Assembly: GCA_948470475.1 (NCBI GenBank)
Contig: OX419343.1
Coordinates: 22,371,569-22,435,568, forward strand
Direction of reading: 5' to 3'
Length of the DNA stretch: 64,000 nucleotides
Origin: Galaxea fascicularis
Taxonomy: Eukaryota; Cnidaria; Anthozoa; Scleractinia; Euphylliidae
In this document: piece by piece, positions 24,358 to 33,217 of the stretch
Layout of the letters: every line of letters begins with the position of its first letter
Numbering within the stretch: position 1 is the first letter of the stretch
Notes under the pieces: model-generated
What the model was told of the DNA's origin: nothing
What the model saw: the letters and a program-made list of their open reading frames with translations, nothing else
Databases searched by the model: none
Program-made: the position numbers and the translations under genes

Positions 24358-24873
24358 CAGTTCAAAGCTGAACCGGCTGCCGCAATTTTTTCGCGCATTT
24401 CGTCACGAACCTCTTCCCTGATTTTTTAGAGATCGGCATCGTTGGTTGTGGGCCTTTTTGCATGCTGCAGGGCATCTTTGATTTTTCTATATTTTTCCAT
24501 CTCGTGAGTGATGATTTTGAACTTGGTGTCAGAAATGTTGTTCTTGTCAAGAGCTTTGGAAACAAGAGAATTGGTTGTGTTGTGTTCGACATTTGCCAGT
24601 AAGCTCGTGCGAAAATGTTTGTTGACTTTATTTCCAACTTTTTTTGTTGGCGGCGACCAAGCCAGTGGAAACGGCGCCGCACACAGCCCCCACAACGCCG
24701 AGCGGCACGGAAATGACAATTCCGACGCGGGTAAGAGCCGAGGCCACAGCATCGATAGGTGAAAAGCTGAACAAGGTGCAAAAAATATTCGTCACGCCAA
24801 CAGAAAGTTTCACCACGCAGTATAGAACAATTTTCAAAGACACGCAGATCACATTCAAAACATCCAAAAACAC
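24358..24873 (-). pseudogene. Polinton protein with membrane segment, broken
   Basis: Minus strand. The N-terminal part (frame 24628-24873) has SPIDAVASALTRVGIVISVP and a glycine-rich hydrophobic stretch. A frameshift in the T-run at about 24638-24645 moves the frame to 24426-24752, which carries a helical tail (VSKALDKNNISDTKFKIITH). A TAA at 24426 interrupts, and the frame stays open to TGA at 24358. The layout is one to two membrane helices plus a charged helical domain. Function unknown. Its 5' end overlaps the 5' end of the divergent gene at 24713. Confidence 0.5.
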
Positions 24874-25717
24874 AAGGAAATGGCTGGGCGGTCAACACAT
24901 GGGTTTTTGGCCACAGCAGCTGAACTTTGCTCTTTGGTGTGCGACAACAGGCAGCGGCATCTCGCGTAAAATTTTGGCCGGGCCTGTTCTTGAAAATTTC
25001 CCGCAGCTCCAAGCTTTCTATCTTTTCCATGTTTATTTCACAACGCAGCGTATTTTGTTCGAGATGGGCGGCATCCAAAGAATCATCTCGCTGCCCGACG
25101 ACCCGAACTTTTCGCAAACAAACAACAAATACGACAAAGCTTCGTACCGAAGAATCTGCACCGAGTTCAAGGTTGACCCGAGCGCAGATTTTCGTTACCT
25201 GTTTGGCCAAAACCACGGCCTCGGCTATGTTTTCATCAACTACAGCGACGGCGACTATGCGCAAAAGCAATGGCAGTACCCCACGCCGCTTTCCAACCCA
25301 TCGAACCAGAGGTTCGCCGACGAGGGCGGGACAGATTCAGCCGGAAACAAGCTGGACTACATCCGAAACGGCCAGGGCGCAGATAGGCAGTTCGAGTTTT
25401 TCATTCCAGACAAAGCAAACGGGCTGACCGCAGCCGGCCTCGCGCGGCTGAACCAGTCGATCGAGGCCTACGTTTACTGCATTCTGGGTGCGCAGGTCAA
25501 CGTTCGTAGCAGCATTGTCGGGGGCGGCGGCCGATCAAAAGAGGTGCAAAGAGAGTTACTTGTCCTCCTCGAGGATGCAATCCGAACGCCAGACATTTCC
25601 AAGAGCGTCCAGCTTTACCAGATGGCGGTGGACGAAGCAAAAGTCCGCCTGGACTTGGCCGTGGTTCCGTGGGCCTGGCTGATGCTCTCGCGCATGGTCG
25701 TGAACACCGCCGTTTGA
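24713..25717 (+). CDS. Uncharacterised Polinton protein, intact 334 codons
   Basis: Longest undamaged frame of the element. ATG chosen at 24713 (MTIPTRVRAEATASIGEKLN); the open frame extends upstream only with non-ATG codons. Residues about 15-90 include TESFTTQYRTIFKDTQITF and HMGFWPQQLNFALWCATTG; the C-terminal third is helical (QLYQMAVDEAKVRLDLAVVP). There is no signal peptide or clear membrane segment. Composition and third-position GC fit a real protein, unlike the antisense frame at 24362-25270. It could be a virion component, because a minor capsid protein is otherwise missing, but I cannot show a jelly roll by eye. Confidence 0.65.
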   Translation: MTIPTRVRAEATASIGEKLNKVQKIFVTPTESFTTQYRTIFKDTQITFKTSKNTRKWLGGQHMGFWPQQLNFALWCATTGSGISRKILAGPVLENFPQLQAFYLFHVYFTTQRILFEMGGIQRIISLPDDPNFSQTNNKYDKASYRRICTEFKVDPSADFRYLFGQNHGLGYVFINYSDGDYAQKQWQYPTPLSNPSNQRFADEGGTDSAGNKLDYIRNGQGADRQFEFFIPDKANGLTAAGLARLNQSIEAYVYCILGAQVNVRSSIVGGGGRSKEVQRELLVLLEDAIRTPDISKSVQLYQMAVDEAKVRLDLAVVPWAWLMLSRMVVNTAV

Positions 25718-27512
25718 CATAGCGCTTTATCAAGAAAGCGACAACGGCTAGAATTGTTAGCCAGGTGTGCTTAGCCAGAAAACCGATGACCTGGCCGACG
25801 GTTGTGAAAATGTAAGAAACGATCGAGCCGAGCAGGCCGGGCAGCAGCGAAGCTGTTTTTTGGCCGATAGTTTTTAGCCCGTTCGCCAGCCGTTTGCCCA
25901 AGGCTTTCAGCGAGTTGGAGATCGCGCCGACGACTGCCCCGATAGTCACGCCTGCAGCCAGAACGATCGCGGTGACGGTCACGCCGCATTTTTTCTTTTT
26001 TTTAATCTCTTTCACCCTCTCGTGCAGGGGAAGCGCTCCTTCTTTTTCCGCAATCTGCGTTTGCAAACGCGCGATCTCCTCCTCCTTACCGCCACTTTTT
26101 CTCGCGCAGCTTCTTTTTCAGAGGGCGAGGTGTCCGGATCTTCAGTCATTGCCCGGTCTTGCTAGATTTTTCCTTGAGCTCGATTTCTTGTTGGTTCAGG
26201 TCATCAAGAGGCTGCGTGCTGTTGAGGACGTTTTCCAAGCCAGCCGTTCGTTCCTTCATTTTCGCAAGCTGTGCGATCTTCTCTTCAATGGTTTTCTCCA
26301 CCCTTGCCTTGGTTATGTTTTGTTTTTGGAGGTAAGCGATCTTTTTCTTTTCTTCAGCAATGTTTCTTTTCAGATTATTTTCCAGGATTTTTTTCCCTTT
26401 GATTTCTGATTGGTTTTCCATTACAGAGCCTCCATCATCCTCCAACTGCTGACGCTAGGCTTTTGTTCTGGCAAAATCGTTTTCGAGTTTTTGCAGAGCT
26501 CGTTTTCAGCTATCAAGTTCTGCATCCACTTTTTGCGTCTCTTTTAGCTGCTGCCTCTCAGCTGCCAAACTGCGTTGTAGTTCGCTTTCTTGCTTTTTAC
26601 TTGCCGCAATCACATCTTCAGCTTTTGAGCCGAGAAGTTCTTCATTTTGATTCACAAAAGTGTCAGAAAGGCCGTAGTTGTAACCCTGCCTAACCACAAT
26701 TTTTGGGCCCGATTTCCCTCCTTTTGGGCCTATTACAATAAAGTCATCTGGTTCCCCCCGCTATTTGTCACGCCCCTTTGACCAATGCGTTGGAGCAATT
26801 TATCATCCGCATACGGGTAACGTTTTTTTGATTAACGCTTTCACTGCTTCAATGGTTTTCGGCTTAGGGTTCCTATGACCTGAGAGGGAGCCCAATAATT
26901 CGGAGATTTTACTTCCTGCAGCGCCGCGTGTGCCCGTCTTTGAAAAACCCAGAAAAAAGACTTTTTACATCTACAGGCTCCATTTCAGTAATTTCCGGCA
27001 GCCCGATGGTTTCGTGCAAATGTGTTTGCATTTCAATTTCTTCGCCGCCGTGGTACGGCTTAGACGAACCGCCAGGTTGAAAGGGCTGGGTCATGTCACC
27101 CCAGCGGGCGGTCAAGCGCATAACTTTCAACGCAACCGAGGCCAACTCCGGCGAGACGCTGTACGTTTCAGTGCCGAAACTAAATAAAAAACGAGGTGCT
27201 CGTGCCGGGCTCGCTCTTTCTGACTTTCGAAATCGACCTAGCGGGCGGGCATGCCAACATTTACCTTGTGCAAAACGTTTCGCGGGCTTTGATCGACAGG
27301 CTCCATTTCAGTAATTTCCGGCAGCCCGATGGTTTCGTGCAAATGTTTTGCATTTCAATTTCTTCGCCGCCGTGGTACGGCTTAGACGAACCGCCAGGTT
27401 GAAAGGGCTGGGTCATGTCACCCCGGGGCAGATCAGTTTCGTCGTCAGAATCGTGCGCGTCCAAATTGTCGTCAACCCAGGGGTTTTCGGGGACGTCAGC
27501 CTTGGGCGCCAT
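25718..27512 (-). pseudogene. Long coiled-coil/transmembrane Polinton protein in several broken frames
   Basis: Consecutive minus-strand frames appear to be pieces of one gene: an acidic N-terminus starting MAPKADVPENPWVDD at 27512 with PFQPGGSSKPYHGGEE; then 26506-26697 and 26146-26445, both E/K/Q-rich coiled coil (for example NLKRNIAEEKKKIAYLQKQ); then 25718-26066 with QTIQ-like linker, GVTVTAIVLAAGVTIGAVVG and a second hydrophobic segment WLTILAVVAFLIK followed by basic residues. Several stops and shifts separate them. The 5' part is also hit by the tandem duplication at 26977-27717. It ends convergently against the gene at 24713-25717. Confidence 0.55.
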
Positions 27513-27717
27513 GAAAGCCCAGCGGGCGGTCAAGCGCATAACTTTCAACCCAACCGAGGCCAACCCCGACGAGACGCTGCACGTTTCAGTGCCGAAACTA
27601 AATAAAAAACGAGGTGCTCGTGCCGGGCTCGCTCTTCCTGACTTTCGAAATCGACCTAGCGGGCGGGCATGACAACATTTACCTTGTACAAAACGTTTCG
27701 CGGGCTTTGATCGACAA
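26977..27717. repeat. Tandem duplication over the capsid gene start
   Basis: Unit 1 about 26977-27298 and unit 2 about 27299-27717 are near-identical over CCATTTCAGTAATTTCCGGC through GGGCTTTGATCGACA. Unit 2 has about 100 bp (27423-27522) missing from unit 1. Both contain the same A-run frameshift (AATAAAAAAC), so the frameshift came before the duplication. Confidence 0.85.
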
Positions 27718-28717
27718 AATGGTTGTGAAATTTTCGGGCCATGGTCTGCAGGAAACCGTCGGCTACGACATTTACAAAATCTTTGAAGACCTTTTCCTCC
27801 CGAAAGAGCATCGGGACAACATGCTGCTGGAGGGCATCCAGAGCGTGAACCAGTCCAAGATCCGCTCCGTCGCCGGCGACAAACCGACCACGGGCGAGGA
27901 TACGGAAAACAAGCTCGAGGGGGTCTACAAGAAAAAGTACAAGATCCGGCTGGACAGCCAGATCCTCACCGACCACGGCGTTTTCTACTCGCAGGCCCCG
28001 TACAACGACTTGACGTTCGATCTGACCTTGGCCCAACCGGGGCACGTGGTCTGGGGCTCGGACGCGACAAAGCTGGCCTACAAGCTCAAAAACATCCAGC
28101 TCGAGAAAGAAAAGATCCGAAGCAAAATGCTGGCGGAAGAAGCAAACAGCATCTACTTAACGGGGAAAGAGTTTTTGTACGACCACGTGCAGCGGGACAA
28201 AGTCATAAAAATTGCGCGGGGCACTGATACGCGAATTAACCTCCGAATCAACCCCGAGAGGCGCTCGTTGAAAGGCATCCTTCTCCTGTTCATCGAGCCG
28301 TACGCGCTCGGCGCCCGTAATTCAGAAAAACACTTCAACCCTGACATCACCACAATTGCTGTCACGATCAATGGCTCGCCCAACCAGCTGTACAACGACG
28401 GGCTGAAAGCGGAAGATTTCTGGAAAGAGACCAGCTTCTTCATGAAAAAGTCGGACAAAAAGAAAGTAGTGACGCGGAACATCGATGCCGCCAAGTTTTA
28501 CTCCGACAACAAGTTCGGGGTTTTAATCGACCTGCGCTTGATGATTGACCAAGACATGCACGGCAGCGGGACGCGCCTCGTCAACACCCAAGACGGGGTG
28601 CAGCTCGAGATCAAGCGAACCACCAGCGGCTCTGGAAACGTAAATTGCCACATTTTGCTGATTAGCGATGCCCAAATGAACATCCTGGGGCAACAGCTGA
28701 AATCAATTCAATATTGA
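27511..28717 (+). pseudogene. Polinton double-jelly-roll major capsid protein, one frameshift
   Basis: About 402 codons. ATG at 27511 opens MKAQRAVKRITFN; at the A-run 27600-27607 the frame shifts, and the rest (27614-28717 frame) is open to TGA. Recognised as the Polinton-type major capsid family by segments such as GHGLQETVGYDIYKIFEDLF, LTDHGVFYSQAPYNDLTF, INPERRSLKGILLLFIEPYA and DMHGSGTRLVNTQDGVQLEI. The family forms the icosahedral shell. It is followed 30 bp later by the packaging ATPase, the usual morphogenesis pairing. The identification is by recognition, not by a fold search. Confidence 0.8.
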
Positions 28718-28746
28718 GGCGTTGCGGGAATCTGTTGCATAAAATA

Positions 28747-29511
28747 ATGAACCCCGCCAACATCCCTTTCAACGTGCTGGTGGCTGGCACCACCAACTCG
28801 GGGAAATCGTAATTCGTCGTAGACCAGCTTTACGGCCCTTTCCGCGGCAAGTTCGATTACATGGTGCTGATATGCCCGACTTTTGCCCACAACAAGACCT
28901 TCCGGTGGCTCGGTGAAAAAGACCCACGAATGTTCATCGTGATCTGCGACCAGCACGCGGTGGAATTGTGGCTGAAAGTCGCAAGGTTTCTGTTCGAGGG
29001 CACAAACACCCTCATCGTCCTGGACGACTGCGCGGCCTCGAAGGACGTGAAAGGTCGAACGGGCGATCTGGTAAGTCTCGCTTTTTCGGCGCGCCACATA
29101 GGCATCAGCGTTCAGGCATTGACCCAAAAGTACACAAGCATTATGGCCTCGTTCCGGGAGAATGTGGCCGCGGTCGTGCTTTTTTACACCCCCGCCGCGA
29201 AAACGATGAAAAGCATCTTTGAAAACTTTGCGGGCGAGCTAACCCCGGAGGAGTACAAAGCTCTCATCGCTCGGCTGAAAAAACAAAAGTACTCGTACCT
29301 TGTCTTTTGCTGCGGCACCCTTTCGGGGTCGAATTCTTTGACAGGGGGAAAGCCCCCTCTCCCCCACAAGGAGGCTCTGCCCCCTTCCAACCCCGTCGGG
29401 AAACAGCCGTCGCAGACGGGCGGGCGGGGGCCAATTAAAAATTTCCAACCAAAATCCCCAACACTTCCTCAGCAATGCCCAGCAATTGCTGAACATTCCG
29501 CAGCAATTTGA
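28747..29511 (+). pseudogene. FtsK/HerA-like packaging ATPase with nonsense codon
   Basis: Starts MNPANIPFNVLVAG. The Walker A loop GTTNSGKS ends at codon 21 and is directly followed by TAA at 28810, so only the P-loop would be made. The frame is then open to 29511. Walker B is NTLIVLDDCAAS near 29005-29040, and FSARHIGISVQALTQKYTS (sensor/arginine-finger region) follows. This is the A32-like ATPase that fills capsids with DNA in Polintons and related viruses. The C-terminal tail is rich in G, P and N. Confidence 0.82.
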
Positions 29512-29535
29512 ACGAAGAAATATACACACAGTTCC

Positions 29536-29844
29536 ATGTCTGCCGAAGAGGGGAACACCAGGCAAGCAACTGCTCCAGCCTCCGCCACCAAGCCGGCCAA
29601 AGACCCCAAGAAGGTTGCCACCGGAAAAGCCGCTGCGCAAAAAACAAAAGAGGCTCGCGCAGCTCAGAAAAAAGCTTTGGCCGATGCTGAACAAAGGGCA
29701 AAAATGGCCGAAGAAAAAGCCGCCAAGGCAGCTAAAAAAGAACCGGCCGCGGCCCCAAACCCGCTCGGGAGACCTGCCGAAGAAGAAAAACCGAAATCCG
29801 ATTCGGGGGGGCTTGAACTCTCGGCAGCATCGCCGTCGGGCTGA
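29536..29844 (+). CDS. Lys/Ala-rich small protein of the Polinton
   Basis: 102 codons: low-complexity K/A/E-rich helix (KKALADAEQRAKMAEEKAAKAAKK) with an acidic-Pro tail. It begins 24 bp after the ATPase stop, with TATAC at 29521 upstream. The last residues change character at a G-run (about 29807-29813), and a neighbouring frame stays open to about 29917, so a C-terminal part may be lost to a frameshift. It could be a DNA-condensing or minor virion protein; no family is recognised. Confidence 0.55.
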   Translation: MSAEEGNTRQATAPASATKPAKDPKKVATGKAAAQKTKEARAAQKKALADAEQRAKMAEEKAAKAAKKEPAAAPNPLGRPAEEEKPKSDSGGLELSAASPSG

Positions 29845-30040
29845 TCGGCATTTACCACAAGCGCGAAGAATTGAAAGTTGCATTCACTGTCGGGCGACAA
29901 AATCAACAGACGGTTAAACAAGGCTCTGCAACGGCAAACACCCTCTCCCCCCCCCCCTGCTCCGTGCAATGGCTGCCGTCAGATGGAATAAAAAGCTTCT
30001 GCAAAGTTTCATTTAAAATTTTGTAATTTTTTATATCACC

Positions 30041-30289
30041 ATGACCGAGAACAAGCTTCTCAAATATTTTTTAAACGCGGGGACGTTAGCCGGAACCGCG
30101 ACCGGCATTAATTATTTAGCGAAAATGATTTTCAAAGAAAGATTCATATCGGACCCAACCATAAGGGGGACGCACTTCTTGAAATTGACCATCATCATAG
30201 CCGGCAGCATGGCTCTTAATGATTACCTTATAAGAGAAAAAATCATCCCCCCCCGACTGGTAACACCGACCCCCTATTCCCCTTTTTAA
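30041..30289 (+). CDS. Small membrane protein of the Polinton, copy 1
   Basis: 82 codons, intact: MTENKLLKYFLNAGTLAG then a glycine-rich hydrophobic stretch, a basic loop, a second hydrophobic segment (LKLTIIIAGSMALNDYLI) and a Pro-rich tail. Two membrane helices are likely. The ATG is preceded by TTTTTTATATCACC and, 31 bp up, CATTTAAA. A diverged copy follows at 30338. Confidence 0.6.
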   Translation: MTENKLLKYFLNAGTLAGTATGINYLAKMIFKERFISDPTIRGTHFLKLTIIIAGSMALNDYLIREKIIPPRLVTPTPYSPF

Positions 30290-30337
30290 CCGCAGCAAAT
30301 TTCCCATTTAAACGTTTCCATTTTTTTATATAACACC

Positions 30338-30572
30338 ATGTCAGACAACAAGTTTGTCAAAACCGTTCAGGACGCGGCGAAATTGACCGGGCTTGCGGCC
30401 GGCATCGGCTGGGCCGCAAAAAGGTTCTGAAACAAAATTTCACATCGGACCCCAGCAGCAGCGCAATGAACTACATCCAGTTCACCGCTGTTATGGCCGG
30501 CTCATTATTGCTCTCATTATTGCGCTCAAACAGTACCTCACGGATCAAAAGATCCTTCCCGACAACATCTAA
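30338..30572 (+). pseudogene. Small membrane protein of the Polinton, copy 2 (frameshifted)
   Basis: Starts MSDNKFVKTVQDAAKLTGLAA, in register with the 30041 protein (K-rich N-terminus, TG-AAGI hydrophobic segment, then TSDP, then AVMAGSLL). The frame shifts near 30425 and again near 30515, ending in TAA at 30570. Same upstream motif set as copy 1, so this is a tandem paralogue pair. Confidence 0.55.
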
Positions 30573-30617
30573 GCCCTGGCTCTGTCTGCGACGAACTGGG
30601 TGGAAGGGTAAAGCCCG

Positions 30618-30860
30618 TTGTCTCCCGACGGTTGGGGGCTCGGTTTGTGCGAGCGCACCATTCAAGAGATTGAAGAAGCTGAAAGCCAAGGGACAAAAGC
30701 TTTATTAATAGTCAACAGCTCCTTCAAAGAGCTTGAAAGCGATGGGAAAGTGGAAAGGTTTACCGCTTTTGCGTATGGGTTGGTGGTCATGCAGCTTTTC
30801 AATTTTGCAATCGATCATGTTTTTTTCCAACCGTTACAAGGTATTTCCCCCTCAGTCTAA
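30618..30860 (+). other. Weak open frame, possibly coding
   Basis: 80 codons with IEEAESQGTKALLIVNSSF and a C-terminal hydrophobic segment. No ATG context or family supports it. It may be a remnant of another small membrane gene. Confidence 0.25.
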
Positions 30861-30944
30861 GACGGCTAGGGGGGATGGGCTCCCTCCGTCAACAAATAAC
30901 GACAAGCCTGCGAGCGATTGAAACTGTTGATCTTCAGTAAGGAC

Positions 30945-31373
30945 ATGGCGAGCATCGCCATCATCGTTGGCGGGGCCGCGCTCAACGCCGCGACCTTCAT
31001 TGGCGGCAATTATCTCGCGAGGGCTCTCGGCGGGGATAGCAGGCAGGCGACGCTGGACGAAAAAAAGCGTCACGACAAAGCTCTCGAGGCCTACCAGGTG
31101 GCCTACAACAAGTACTCCCGCGATCGAACCCAGCTCCTCGACTGGATCGAGACGAATGCTGAGATTCACGCGCAGGCCAAGCAGAATTTCACCAACACCG
31201 ACTACGCTTTTAAGCTCTAGAACCAGGCCCACCCCGGCAAACCGATAGCGTCGCTGAAAGAGCCAAAGTTTTCTGATTTTTACCAGCCGAGCCCACAGTA
31301 GAAAAACGGCGAACTGCTTTTTTTAGGCGCCGGAACCCTTGCAATTGGCTACGCCGCGTTTCGTTTCATTTGA
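30945..31373 (+). pseudogene. Polinton membrane protein with two in-frame TAG codons
   Basis: ATG at 30945 (MASIAIIVGGAALNAATFIGG: glycine-rich N-terminal membrane segment), then a helical charged middle (KRHDKALEAYQVAYNKYSRD), then TAG at 31218 and TAG at 31300. The frame otherwise stays open through a second hydrophobic segment (LGAGTLAIGYAAFRFI) to TGA at 31371. Function unknown; it is probably a virion or membrane protein. Confidence 0.5.
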
Positions 31374-31423
31374 GTGGGCCCATCTAAAGTCCATTTAAAA
31401 ATATGTGGTGTTAGTATATCACG

Positions 31424-31690
31424 ATGGACCCAAGTGAAGTGGAGTGGCCTCGTGCGGATCTCAAGAAAGAACTTACGGACTTTGTTGAGGGGTTTTTGGC
31501 AGTAGCGTTAAGAATGGTTGGCTCAAAGTCTACGAAAGATATTTACGACATTGCGACGCAGAGACTTGAAGAGGTATCAGATCACACAATACAAAAGAAA
31601 ACTGGCGAAGCGGTTGATGCCATCTTCTCTGATCTAAAAAAACAGAGGAATGCAGGTGGACGGAGAAAAAGCGCCAGATGCGCGGCGTGA
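31424..31690 (+). CDS. Uncharacterised Polinton small protein
   Basis: 88 codons, intact, helical and charged (DLKKELTDFVEGFLAVALRM; QRLEEVSDHTIQKKTGEAVD). The ATG is preceded by GTATATCACG and, 32 bp up, CATTTAAA, the same arrangement as at 30041. No family recognised. Confidence 0.45.
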   Translation: MDPSEVEWPRADLKKELTDFVEGFLAVALRMVGSKSTKDIYDIATQRLEEVSDHTIQKKTGEAVDAIFSDLKKQRNAGGRRKSARCAA

Positions 31691-31799
31691 GCTTGAGCTT
31701 GAGCGGATACGAGCCGCAGAAAAGGACAGAATAGCTTATAATACTTTCCTTGGCTAGACCCCCCGTCGGGAGACATTGAACACTTGTCTTTTTTCATAT

Positions 31800-32800
31800 A
31801 TGGACGCCAAACTTGCCAAAACCTACTACAGCCCCGGCGGCTACTGGAAAGGCCTCGCCGCGATCAAGAAGTTGGCTGAAGCGGCCAAGGTCTCTAAAGA
31901 CGCCGCAAAAAAGTGGCTGGTGAAGCAGGCGCTTTGGCAGATTTACCTTGCACCGCCGCAGCACGTTCCTCGGCCGAAATTTGACGTGCCCACCCACAAC
32001 AAGGTGCACCAAGCTGACCTTCTTTATATGCCGCATGACAATCTACCGCGCGGGCGCAAAGTTTTCAAATGCGCTCCGACCGTCGCCGACGTGGCCACCC
32101 GCTAAAAGAGGCCGGACCCTTGACCTCAAAAAACTCTGATTAGGTCGCGCAAGCTTTTCAGAAAATTTACAGCCGCAGCCCTCTGACATGGCCCGAAATG
32201 CTTCAGGTCGACCCCGGGCGCGAGTTCATGGGCGCAGTTTCCAAAGAGATGGAAAAACACAAAACCTCTAATCGCCGAGGGCGCCCAGATATGCACCGCG
32301 ACAAGGCCATTGTTGAACGATTCAACGACACTCTGGCCGAGCGCTTGTTCGGCCACCAGTACGCCGTCGAAATGCTGATGCCTGAAGGAAAACGGTCCAC
32401 CGCTTGGGTAAAACGGCTGCCCGAGGTCATTGCAGCGATCAACAACGAAAAAACAAGCCTCGCCGGCAAAAAACCTGCCGAAGCTATCAAAGAAAAGTCT
32501 GTTTTTGCAAAACCTTCGTTGACTTACCGCAGGCCTGTGGGGATGAAAGAAAAAAACTCCCCTTCACCGTCCGCGTTCGCTATCTTTACCAGCCCGGCGA
32601 GCTGGAGGGTGGCACCAAAAGAGCAACCGATCCCATCTAGTCTTTGAAAGTTTTTAACATTGAAGGGACAGTCCAAAAACCCGGCACGCCGGTCATGTAC
32701 TATTTGCACGACGGCCCCAAACGGAGTTTCGTACGCGAAGAACTGCTGGTTATTCCGTCAGACACTCAGCTTCCCCCTCGGCGATTGGCCACTTGAAGAA
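31800..32800 (+). pseudogene. Polinton rve-family integrase, broken
   Basis: N-terminal part MDAKLAKTYYSPGGYWKGLA with a helix-turn-helix-like region. The catalytic DDE core is read as VHQADLLYM (first Asp, near 32010), VDPGREFMG (second Asp, near 32205-32230) and KAIVERFND (Glu, near 32305-32330). Breaks: stop at 32103, a frame change near 32130-32190, another near 32545, and a stop at 32638. The C-terminal SH3/chromo-like part (VRVRYLYQPGELEG, then PVMYYLHDG) reads in other frames to about 32800. It would insert the element and make the 6-bp duplication seen at its ends. Confidence 0.82.
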
Positions 32801-32817
32801 AAGGCTCCATCAACGAA

Positions 32818-33217
32818 ATGGCGCCCCCAGGTTTCTACGTCGCGCACCACTATTTCCTCGACTCGGTCGATGGCGTCTGCCGTTACCACAAGGTCGGCCG
32901 CACCAAAGACCTCACGAAAAGGCTAACGCACCGGGCGTACAAGGCCTTTTTCGACGGTCCTTTTAAATACGTTCTGGTTGTTGAAACCACTGATGCTGAC
33001 ACGGCCGGGCGCATTGAAAACCTTTTTTCTCAAAAAAGCATTCGGAGCGCCGCCTTTTGCGACCGAATGGGAGCAAATGCGAACTCATGAAAATGACGTT
33101 CCAGGCGATTCTCGAGTCCGTAAAAATAATTTTAAGTCAACATTTTCCAGGCCTTAAAGCCAACACCAACCCTGATTATTTTGAAGACGAGCGCTATGAA
33201 AGCGATGACGAGGATTG
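32818..33217 (+). pseudogene. GIY-YIG-like endonuclease fragment, interrupted
   Basis: ATG at 32818. GFYVAHHYF, then RYHKVGRTKDLTKRL, matches the GIY-YIG/T5orf172 pattern (GxY strand, then K-x-G-x-T with a downstream Arg), followed by ETTDADTAGRIENLF, where the family's Glu lies. The frame shifts near 33060-33085; an acidic tail continues one frame over and is cut by the SINE at 33218. Nucleases of this type occur in some Polinton-like and large DNA viruses. Its role here is unknown. Confidence 0.55.

Noticed and set aside
24362..25270. 302-codon minus-strand open frame
   Set aside because: It is antisense to the better-supported 24713-25717 gene. It is rich in Cys, Arg and Val, typical of a shadow frame; only its last part overlaps a plausible minus-strand gene, which reads in other frames.
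29239..29883. 214-codon minus-strand open frame
   Set aside because: Phe/Gly/Cys-rich antisense of the ATPase tail and the Lys/Ala-rich gene; shadow frame.
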